Assembly (NCBI GenBank): GCA_020630975.1
Contig: JAHDID010000001.1
Span: 141,687-205,686 of the forward strand
Direction: 5' to 3'
DNA length: 64,000 nt
Source: Verrucomicrobiota bacterium
GTDB lineage: Bacteria; Verrucomicrobiota; Verrucomicrobiia; Verrucomicrobiales; DEV007
The notes under the pieces are model-generated. The model saw only the letters and a list, made by a program, of their open reading frames with translations. It was not told the DNA's origin and did no database searches. The stretch's first letter is position 1; every line of letters begins with the position of its first letter. Position numbers and translations under genes: made by a program. Shown here piece by piece: positions 19,241 through 24,461 of this stretch.

Positions 19241-19357
19241 AAGTAACCCATATGCCTCACTGCTGAGATAAAACTTGGGGGAGAAAAAAGTAAGATTAGC
19301 AGTCTCACCAGACTGACTAACTAAAGGCTGAAAGAAACGCGACCTCACTGTATGAGG

Positions 19358-19467
19358 AATCTGTGTAATCTGTGCCTCATCTGAGAAAATCTGTGAAAAA
19401 ATGATCTACCTTATCAGCCTAAGGCTCTGCAGAGATTCACTCAGATTAGGCACAGATTACACAGATT
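19358..19467. repeat. Inverted repeat, 28-bp arms
   Basis: Arms 19358-19385 and 19440-19467 match in 27 of 28 positions; the loop is 54 nt. The arm contains AATCTGTGTAATCTGTG, a word that resembles dispersed bacterial intergenic repeats. It lies between the two permuted tRNA genes. Confidence 0.75.
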
Positions 19468-19546
19468 TTTCTTAGCCTGTTCAAATACAAATTTCTTTTG
19501 GTATGAAAAAGTAAGATTCGCGGAGTAAATCGAGCCGAGCATGTTT

Positions 19547-19626
19547 TTCAACTACTGGGCCATATAGGAGGCCCAGATAGGAGTCGAACCTATATCGTCT
19601 GAAGACTAGTCAGATGTTGTATACCG
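19547..19626 (-). tRNA. Permuted tRNA-Thr(AGU): 3' half precedes 5' half
   Basis: The 3' half comes first: CGGTATA, CAAC, A, anticodon arm TCTGA-CTAGTCT-TCAGA, T-arm ATAGG-TTCGACT-CCTAT, CTGGGCC. After a short linker comes the 5' half: GGCCCAG, TA, GTTG, AA. The acceptor stem is a perfect 7 bp, and the D-stem is completed across the halves (GTTG with CAAC), so the junction falls in the D-loop. An outer 10-bp helix (AGATTCGCGG with CCGCGAATCT) encloses it from 19659 to 19514. Position 37 is C, which is unusual. It keeps the standard elbow. Confidence 0.7.
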
Positions 19627-19663
19627 AAGTATCTCGAAATCTCTCACTACCGCGAATCTAAAA

Positions 19664-19736
19664 TGCCCAAGCACGGATTTGCACCGTGTTTATCCGGCTT
19701 CAAAGGCCGGCGCATTACTGCATATGCTACTTGGGG
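19664..19736 (-). tRNA. tRNA-Gln(UUG), non-canonical elbow
   Basis: Cloverleaf with the anticodon loop CTTTGAA. D-loop ATGCAGTA (A18-G19), T-loop TGCAAAT (G55-C56). Pair 1-72 is C/C, as the other Gln tRNA is also mismatched there. Confidence 0.82.
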
Positions 19737-19748
19737 TTAAAAGGGTGA

Positions 19749-19822
19749 TACCCATGGTAGGACTCGCACCTACAACCTCCGGTTTCTAAGACCGGCGCCT
19801 CTGCTAATTGGGCTACATGGGC
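19749..19822 (-). tRNA. tRNA with anticodon UAG (Leu codon CUA), short variable loop
   Basis: Complete cloverleaf, anticodon loop CTTAGAA. D-loop contains TTAGCAG (A18-G19), T-loop TGCGAGT (G55-C56). Leu tRNAs normally have a long variable arm; this one has five bases, so its charging identity is uncertain. Confidence 0.75.
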
Positions 19823-19850
19823 ATAAATTATAAGACATCAAATGGTCACT

Positions 19851-19940
19851 CTATGTAGGGTCAGCTTGTAGCTGACCGACAGGCTGAGGCATCACCTCAT
19901 ACAGAGGGAAGCCGGTCAGCTACAAGCTGACCCTACATAG
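19851..19940. repeat. Perfect inverted repeat, 28-bp arms
   Basis: Arms 19851-19878 and 19913-19940 are exact reverse complements; the loop is 34 nt. Part of the arm and adjacent loop (GTAGGGTCAGC, AGGCTGAG) recurs in degenerate form at 22170-22204. It could act as a strong terminator or processing site between a tRNA and a protein gene. Confidence 0.8.
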
Positions 19941-19975
19941 GCGAATGCAACCGCAGGGCCTCGACCGGCCCAGAA

Positions 19976-20800
19976 TTAGTCGAGGAACGCGACATTCTGC
20001 ATTGCAGATGTCTGGTTCTCCGTGTTCATCAAGACCTTGTGCCAGCCTCTCAACTTGACGGTCTTGTGATCTGGGTGACGCACAGTGCCTCGAGCATAGA
20101 CCTCGGGATTTCGACGCGACACCTGCCAGCCGATTCGCTTGGATGGGTTGGCTTTGATCCGCTTGTTGTATTGAGCCACGGTCAACACCTCTCCAGAGTT
20201 CCAGTTCACATAGACGGTCTCACCATTGGAGCGGACCAACTCCTTCACGATATGCGGCTTGCTACCTCTACCACGAGAGATCGGCTCGTTTTGCAAAATC
20301 TGAAAAGGCGCAAAGTCGACATCCTCCACCGGTACAAAGAACCATTCACCTTGCCGAATGTAAGCCTTGTTGTGTCGACGGTTACGATCTTTTGCTTTCA
20401 GGCGATGATACACCTGAGCATCGATCACAGCCGACGGCTTCAGTGCTTCCTTCGCATCGACCACAGTGGATGCGGTCCCTGGCACGGCAGCGACAAACCA
20501 CTCTCGCTCGTCGAAACCACAGAGGAATCGCTCGCGCCTTCCTTCGGAGTTCACGACCAACGTCAGCAGACTCCTATCGGCTGGCAGGCTCTGTAGCACC
20601 TGCATATCGATATCCGAAGAAAATGCTTTGGATACCGAAAAGACAAACTGCTCCCGCCCTGATTGTGAAGACTGCACATCTAAACTGTAGTCAATAGGTG
20701 CAGGTGAAGCCCACCACTGTTGGCGAGCAGGAACCATATCCTCGAACACAATATGCGCCCCTATTTTAGCAAAATGCTTTTGGATAGTATTAGTATTCAT
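19976..20800 (-). CDS. Unknown protein encoded inside the tRNA array
   Basis: 274 aa, soluble, no signal peptide or membrane segment. I do not recognise the family. Notable stretches are YIRQGEWFFVPVED (about residue 146), GRGSKPHIVKELV (about 180) and VRHPDHKTVKLRGWHKV near the C terminus, where two His and a Trp are closely spaced. Basic residues are frequent (KAKDRNRRHNK), compatible with RNA binding. It is flanked by tRNA-like genes on the same strand and ends next to a perfect inverted repeat. Its position suggests a role with the array RNAs; this is inference only. Confidence 0.75.
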   Translation of the reverse strand: MNTNTIQKHFAKIGAHIVFEDMVPARQQWWASPAPIDYSLDVQSSQSGREQFVFSVSKAFSSDIDMQVLQSLPADRSLLTLVVNSEGRRERFLCGFDEREWFVAAVPGTASTVVDAKEALKPSAVIDAQVYHRLKAKDRNRRHNKAYIRQGEWFFVPVEDVDFAPFQILQNEPISRGRGSKPHIVKELVRSNGETVYVNWNSGEVLTVAQYNKRIKANPSKRIGWQVSRRNPEVYARGTVRHPDHKTVKLRGWHKVLMNTENQTSAMQNVAFLD

Positions 20801-20820
20801 TTTATTGGTTAAAATTCAGA

Positions 20821-20893
20821 TAGCTACGGCCGGATTCGAACCGGCACTGATTCGGGCTTAAACCGAATGCCTCTGCCGTTGGGCTACGCAGCT
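20821..20893 (-). tRNA. tRNA with anticodon UAA (Leu codon UUA), short variable loop
   Basis: Perfect cloverleaf, anticodon loop TTTAAGC. D-loop includes CGGCAG (G18-G19), T-loop TTCGAAT, a standard elbow. Five-base variable loop although the anticodon is that of Leu. Confidence 0.78.
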
Positions 20894-20907
20894 TTTTATG
20901 ATAGAAA

Positions 20908-20979
20908 CACTCCCGGTAGGATTCGAACCTACGACCTTGAGTTTCGAAGACTCCTGCTCTTCCGCTGAGCTACGAGAGT
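20908..20979 (-). tRNA. tRNA-Arg(UCG), standard elbow
   Basis: Anticodon loop CTTCGAA, D-loop AGCGGAA (GG), T-loop TTCGAAT. One mismatch at the base of the anticodon stem. Confidence 0.88.
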
Positions 20980-20991
20980 AGATAGAAAAAC

Positions 20992-21061
20992 ACCTCCACA
21001 TGGTTCCGCCCCATGAACTTCGGAGTAACAATCCGATGTGATACTATTTCACCACAGAGGT
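20992..21061 (-). tRNA. tRNA-Asn(GUU), non-canonical elbow
   Basis: Normal gene order, a second Asn gene besides the permuted one. Anticodon loop TTGTTAC, D-loop AATAGTA (A18-G19), T-loop GGCGGAA (G54, G55, C56, G58). Confidence 0.78.
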
Positions 21062-21076
21062 AACTAAAAAAATACG

Positions 21077-21159
21077 GAGCGGAGGGATCGAACCTCTCGA
21101 CAGCCGACCCACGGTTTTACGTCGTCAGCTTAGAAGGCTGGTGTGGGAGCGCCCCGCTC
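21077..21159 (-). tRNA. tRNA-Arg(UCU)-like, no D-arm, enlarged variable region
   Basis: The anticodon stem-loop CAGC-CTTCTAA-GCTG and T-loop TTCGATC are clear. There is no D-arm: the segment CCCAC (about 21147-21143) can instead pair with GTGGG (21112-21108) in an enlarged variable region. The acceptor plus T stack is shorter than the usual 12 bp. It may be aberrant or a new fold. Confidence 0.55.
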
Positions 21160-21167
21160 AAGAAAGA

Positions 21168-21239
21168 TAGGACTGGCTGGAATCGAACCAGCGGCCAAGG
21201 GATTATGAGTCCCCTGCTCTACCATTGAGCTACAGTCCC
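21168..21239 (-). tRNA. tRNA-Met(CAU), standard elbow
   Basis: Canonical cloverleaf, anticodon loop CTCATAA, D-loop AATGGTA, T-loop TTCGATT. CAU could also be a lysidine-modified Ile tRNA. Confidence 0.9.
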
Positions 21240-21262
21240 GTGGATAGCCCCAATAAAGGGAT

Positions 21263-21334
21263 TGGAGCCTAGGACAGGACTCTCACCCGCATACTCCGAT
21301 TTACAAAATCGGCGCACTTGTCTGCCACCTAGGC
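21263..21334 (-). tRNA. tRNA-Thr(UGU), non-canonical elbow
   Basis: Anticodon loop TTTGTAA. D-loop GACAAG (A18-G19), T-loop TGAGAGT (G55, A56), the only array member lacking C56. An encoded 3' CCA follows the discriminator. Confidence 0.75.
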
Positions 21335-21345
21335 ATAGAAAATAT

Positions 21346-21416
21346 ACGCTGTGCCGGTACTGCCCCGGCTTCTTCAGTTTGGAAGACTGACATCATCGCT
21401 TTTAGACCAACAGCGC
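21346..21416 (-). tRNA. tRNA-Gly(UCC), non-canonical elbow
   Basis: Anticodon arm TCAGT-CTTCCAA-ACTGA. D-loop TAAAAGC (A18-G19), T-arm GCCGG-GGCAGTA-CCGGC (G54, G55, C56, G58). Extra bases separate the D- and anticodon stems. Confidence 0.75.
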
Positions 21417-21492
21417 TCATCATCCCACGAAACACAACTCAGAGAATAATGGTTGGGTACAGCCAAAAAAATATGGCTACCGATGTAGATCG

Positions 21493-21629
21493 AGCAGTGA
21501 AGAATCTGCCCGACACTGATCACGCAGGTAGATCTACAGGAGATCGTCACCGCTGTCGCTAGGCCGATCGCTCGGCTGTCACTACCTTAGGGTCGTTATA
21601 GTTACGAAGTAACCCAAATCCTCGCTGCT
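21493..21629 (-). ncRNA. Leader-bearing tRNA-like element (unresolved)
   Basis: Starts with the shared leader (AGCAGCGAGGATT, then GGGTTACTTCG). The leader pairs with a trailer ATTCTTCACTGCT in 11 of 13 positions (about 21505-21493). It contains a GCCGA-GCGA-TCGGC hairpin that could be a long variable arm, and two copies of a GTAGATC-type acceptor sequence. I could not assign an anticodon or reconstruct a cloverleaf. Confidence 0.4.
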
Positions 21630-21665
21630 GAGGTACCGTTGTGGACGCAAGATTAGAAGTAAAAG

Positions 21666-21736
21666 AGATGCCGACAGGACTTGCACCTGCATGCGATGGG
21701 TTGCAGCCATCTGCCTCGCTGTTCGGCCACGGCATC
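21666..21736 (-). tRNA. tRNA-Cys(GCA), non-canonical elbow
   Basis: Perfect acceptor stem GATGCCG/CGGCATC, anticodon loop CTGCAAC. D-loop GAACAGCGA (A18-G19), T-loop TGCAAGT (G55-C56). Confidence 0.82.
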
Positions 21737-21747
21737 ATTAAAAAAAG

Positions 21748-21818
21748 TTCTCCCGGAAGGTACCGCCCCTTCTTCACTAGCTTAAAAGGCAAGTGCATCA
21801 CTTTAATGCTTCGAGAGA
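21748..21818 (-). tRNA. tRNA-Lys(UUU), non-canonical elbow
   Basis: Anticodon loop CTTTTAA with one U/U mismatch in the stem. D-loop TAAAGTG (A18-G19), T-arm GAAGG-GGCGGTA-CCTTC (G54, G58). Confidence 0.75.
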
Positions 21819-21822
21819 ATAA

Positions 21823-21894
21823 CATCCCAGCCAGGAATCGAACCTGAAGTAGCTGATAGAAAGTCAGCTGTGTTAGCCATTACACCACAGGGAC
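21823..21894 (-). tRNA. tRNA-Glu(UUC), standard elbow
   Basis: Anticodon arm GCTGA-CTTTCTA-TCAGC. D-loop AATGGCTA (GG), T-loop TTCGATT. Position 37 is U instead of a purine. Confidence 0.85.
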
Positions 21895-21912
21895 ATGGGT
21901 ATAGATATATAA

Positions 21913-21987
21913 TCGGGGTAGCAGGATTCGAACCTGCGGCTTCTGGTACCCAAAACCAGCGCTCTGACCAGACTGAGCTATACCCCG
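21913..21987 (-). tRNA. tRNA-Pro(UGG), standard elbow
   Basis: Fully canonical: CGGGGTA/TACCCCG acceptor, anticodon loop TTTGGGT, D-loop AGTCTGGTCA, T-loop TTCGAAT. Confidence 0.93.
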
Positions 21988-22003
21988 CTCTTTAATAGAA
22001 AAA

Positions 22004-22076
22004 TCCGATCGACGGGCCTCGCACCCGCGCAGCTACCTTCACAGGGTAGAATGCTAACTATCTACATCACGATCGG
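22004..22076 (-). tRNA. tRNA-His(GUG), non-canonical elbow, no G-1
   Basis: Acceptor CCGATCG/CGATCGG, anticodon loop CTGTGAA. D-loop AGATAGTTA (A18-G19), T-loop TGCGAGG (G55-C56). The genomic base at -1 is A and the discriminator is A, so the G-1:C73 identity pair of most bacterial tRNA-His is absent. Confidence 0.8.
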
Positions 22077-22223
22077 TGTATGAAATGAACTGGCCCACGC
22101 TACGGACCTAAAAAACGCCATGGCACTACCCCACGGCTATGGGCTCGATCAGCTACCTGCTGTCACTGCGTAGGGTCAGCCTTTAGCTGCCCGGCAGGCT
22201 GAGCACTACAGCCAGCTCAGGAC
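22077..22223. other. Array segment without a recognised gene
   Basis: Minus-strand sequence has a GCCCAT/GTGGGC complementarity at roughly tRNA-acceptor distance, but no cloverleaf could be built. A degenerate copy of the 19851 repeat occupies 22170-22204. Confidence 0.4.
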
Positions 22224-22688
22224 TCACGGAGTCGTAATCTGCCCTCGCCCATGATCCTTCTTAGATGGAGGGACGATCGCCACCGAGTCAGTCTCATCCT
22301 TCGGTGCGGCCTCTACTTTGCCTGTAGTGGTCTTGTTTTTACGCCGCTCACGTAGCGGCACGACCTGAATATCGGTAGTCCTCTCTCGTTCACACACGAG
22401 AAATTCAACATCACTCACTTTGATCACGTCGCCCGCCTTAAACTTGGCTGGCTGGTAGGGCACTAGCCTGTCGCCATTGAGAAATGTTCCATTCGAGGAG
22501 TCACAGTCCTCGATCGATGGTGCCACCTCACCCTCCATCAGGATCTGGGCGTGGCGAGACGAGACCGAGCCTTGGTCGATGCACACGCGATTAGATGGAT
22601 CTCGACCAATCGAGATCTTGTCGCCTTCTAGATCAATCTCCTGAGCCGAGCCAGCAGTTTTGATCAGGGTTTTTAGCACATAGTCCAT
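22224..22688 (-). CDS. FHA-domain protein
   Basis: 154 aa. The forkhead-associated fold spans residues about 18-90 with ISIGRDPSNRVCI, SSRHAQI (the phosphothreonine-contacting Ser-Arg-His) and DCDSSNGTFLNGDRL. The C-terminal tail is basic and disordered (RERRKNKTTTGK). FHA domains bind phosphothreonine peptides, so a Ser/Thr kinase partner is expected, but none is in the window. It is 79 bp downstream of another FHA gene, inside the tRNA array. Confidence 0.88.
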   Translation of the reverse strand: MDYVLKTLIKTAGSAQEIDLEGDKISIGRDPSNRVCIDQGSVSSRHAQILMEGEVAPSIEDCDSSNGTFLNGDRLVPYQPAKFKAGDVIKVSDVEFLVCERERTTDIQVVPLRERRKNKTTTGKVEAAPKDETDSVAIVPPSKKDHGRGQITTP

Positions 22689-22767
22689 CCACGAGACGCG
22701 GAGTGAATCTTACCCCAAAACCCGTGTCTACGGGAAGAGCAAAACAATCCTACCTGCCCTGCCAGGA

Positions 22768-23277
22768 CTACCCGACAGGTGAGAAAGGATCGTAACCCCT
22801 CTTTTTGGGGTAGCCAGCATAGGGCTTTCGCTTACTGGGGCTTTTACTATCCTGCTTAGCACGCGCCGAGCGTACAGCTTTGGGAGATTTACTATTCAAA
22901 AATCCAGGCTTGTAGTCAGCTTCCCAACCCCAGCTCACCGGAGTCAGATCACTCACAGGGCCAACAGTCGCTGCCGCCGTATGAGTCGCCACTACCACAC
23001 ATCCAGCCACACCAAAGCGAACTTCGTCTCCCACCGACAGCGCAGTAGGCTCTGAGATCGCTATACCGTTTACAAAGGTACCATTCCTCGATCCCAGATC
23101 CTCAATACTGTGCCCACCGCCAGGCAGCGGGTTCAGCCTCGCATGCTGAGCAGAGACTGATGATTCGAAAATCTGCAGCTTGTTAAAAGCATTCCGACCG
23201 ACCGATACGGACTCTCCAGCTGGCAGGTCGACATTGTCGCCATGCCCATTAGCAGCGATTTGCAGGCTTAGTTCCAT
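22768..23277 (-). CDS. FHA-domain protein with basic C-terminal tail
   Basis: 169 aa. FHA core at residues about 20-90: SVGRNAFNKLQIF, SAQHARL and DLGSRNGTFVNG; Ala-Gln-His replaces the usual Ser-Arg-His, though the NGTF strand is intact. The tail is Lys/Ser/Arg-rich (RSARAKQDSKSPSKRKP), plausible for nucleic acid contact. A perfect TATAAT at 23318-23313 lies 36-41 bp upstream of the start, so the two FHA genes may have their own promoter within the array. Confidence 0.86.
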   Translation of the reverse strand: MELSLQIAANGHGDNVDLPAGESVSVGRNAFNKLQIFESSVSAQHARLNPLPGGGHSIEDLGSRNGTFVNGIAISEPTALSVGDEVRFGVAGCVVVATHTAAATVGPVSDLTPVSWGWEADYKPGFLNSKSPKAVRSARAKQDSKSPSKRKPYAGYPKKRGYDPFSPVG

Positions 23278-23434
23278 TAGAGTTGTGTAAGGTGTTTGTG
23301 CAAACGACCGAGATTATACTGCCCAGCCGCCTTATGAGATTAGCAATAAAAATGCCAAACACAAAGTAGAAGGCAAATTATGTCCAAAAAATTTACAACC
23401 TTTTTATAATTTCCGTAAATTAAACCTGACTAAC

Positions 23435-23506
23435 TGGCTCGTGATGGTACCGCACCATCCTCTCATCGCCTTCAACGACGCGCTAATCTCTCTCAGCTAA
23501 CGAGCC
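23435..23506 (-). tRNA. tRNA-Phe(GAA), non-canonical elbow
   Basis: Perfect acceptor GGCTCGT/ACGAGCC, anticodon loop TTGAAGG. D-loop AGAGAGAT (A18-G19), T-arm GATGG-TGCGGTA-CCATC. It is the one tRNA that does not fit the 54/58 pattern (U54, G58). Confidence 0.8.
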
Positions 23507-23512
23507 TAAAAA

Positions 23513-23583
23513 TCGCTCCGGATGGTAATGCTCCACCGTCTTCCGGTTATCAACCGGGTGCTCTACTTTTGAGCTACGAAGCG
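23513..23583 (-). tRNA. tRNA-Ile(GAU), non-canonical elbow
   Basis: Acceptor CGCTTCG/CGGAGCG, anticodon loop TTGATAA. D-loop AAAAGTA (A18-G19), T-loop AGCATTA (A54, G55, C56, U58). Confidence 0.78.
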
Positions 23584-23597
23584 AAAAAATTAAACAA

Positions 23598-23684
23598 TGA
23601 GTGATGGTGGTAATGCTCCACTCGTCGACTTCCCGAATTGTTTTATGACAGCGGTTTTACAGACCGCTAGCGGGACCAGCACTC
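23598..23684 (-). tRNA. tRNA-Tyr(GUA), no D-arm, long variable region
   Basis: Anticodon arm GCGGT-CTGTAAA-ACCGC. Only ten bases separate acceptor and anticodon stems, so there is no D-arm. TCCCG in that segment (23675-23671) pairs perfectly with CGGGA (23635-23631) in a long variable region. T-loop AGCATTA. Acceptor GAGTGCT/ATCACTC with one mismatch. Confidence 0.65.
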
Positions 23685-23708
23685 GTTCCTTGGCCGATTT
23701 GTACCCAT

Positions 23709-23745
23709 TTGTACCCTATTGAATAAAAATTGTACCCTATTGAAT
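23709..23745 (+). repeat. Paired dispersed repeat, TTGTACCCTATT type (copy 2)
   Basis: TTGTACCCTATT at 23709 and 23730, 21 bp apart, with a degenerate third copy at about 23699. It lies between tRNA-Tyr and tRNA-Met in the array. Confidence 0.75.
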
Positions 23746-23766
23746 CAGAGCCAAGTGTGTAAAGAA

Positions 23767-23835
23767 ATTGCAGGTCTCGGTAACGCTCCGAGCATCCCGA
23801 GGGTATGAACCTCTGGCCGACTCTTATCGCCCTGC
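23767..23835 (-). tRNA. tRNA-Met(CAU)-like, non-canonical elbow
   Basis: Anticodon loop TTCATAC, T-arm CTCGG-AGCGTTA-CCGAG (A54, G55, C56, U58). Reduced D-arm CGA-TAAGAG-TCG carries A18-G19. Mismatches at 7-66 and at the base of the anticodon stem. Confidence 0.65.
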
Positions 23836-23855
23836 ACATGGTATCAAAAACAAAA

Positions 23856-23928
23856 TTGGCAGGCCGCCCCGGTGCTGCCCCGGGCGACGCCGGATTTGGA
23901 ATCCAGTGTGCACGCTGGTGCGCGACCT
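23856..23928 (-). tRNA. tRNA-Trp(CCA)-like, non-canonical elbow
   Basis: Acceptor AGGTCGC/GCGGCCT, anticodon arm CTGGA-TTCCAAA-TCCGG. Tiny D-arm GCAC-CAGC-GTGC (A18-G19), T-loop of eight bases ending GGCAGCA. Encoded 3' CCA. Confidence 0.7.
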
Positions 23929-23930
23929 AA

Positions 23931-24426
23931 ACCAATGTTTTGATTTGTGTAAAAGAACAAGTCACCTGCTACCTAGCAAACCGACATCATCTGGAGCGGC
24001 GAACTTATAAAACCAGCGTAGCGAAAAAACGATATCTACAGCTTCCTAAAGAAAGCACAATCGCCGTGCAGCCAAGGGTGACTAATCCTCATAACTATCT
24101 ATTTTGAGTCCAATTCTGACCGACCTACTTATCACTAAAACACAGGGTCTAAGATCGCCGCGATCCACCATATAAAGTCATGGCAGCTATCGCAGGCTTC
24201 TCATCCTTTTGTATTTATATAAAAAGAACGAACACCACTATCAAAACTCTCAATTTGATAGCCGCAGGTTTTCTCGACGGACGTTTCAGTGTTTCTTTGG
24301 CACACCTCCCAGGAAGCCTTCTCTATCTGTATTGGTTTTAAATTGATTCATTTAGAGAAATGCAACGTTGATTGATTTACCGGCGATAAGAGTTCTCCGT
24401 AGACGAGTTTATACACCTCGACTTAC
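23931..24426. other. Region upstream of the array
   Basis: No convincing gene. About 23945-24010 has short complementary segments at tRNA-like spacing on the minus strand but no cloverleaf. The array promoter presumably lies here, but none could be picked with confidence. Confidence 0.35.
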
Positions 24427-24455
24427 TTGATCACTCGTTTGCCTTATGCTATCCT
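24427..24455 (+). promoter_or_regulatory. Predicted sigma70-type promoter of a small RNA
   Basis: TTGATC, 17-base spacer, TATCCT. Transcription would start near 24462, directly before a structured segment ending in a terminator. Confidence 0.55.
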
Positions 24456-24461
24456 GTATCT

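Noticed and set aside
19129-19659. Group I or II introns as the reason for split tRNAs
   Set aside because: The halves are reversed in order rather than interrupted, the linkers are very short, and no intron core is present.
18901-24010. CRISPR array
   Set aside because: The regularly spaced elements are tRNA-like and differ in sequence; there are no identical repeats with uniform spacers.
18901-24010. Array tRNAs as simple pseudogenes
   Set aside because: Stems are mostly intact with compensating pairs, and loop changes covary at 18-55 and 54-58, which random decay would not produce.
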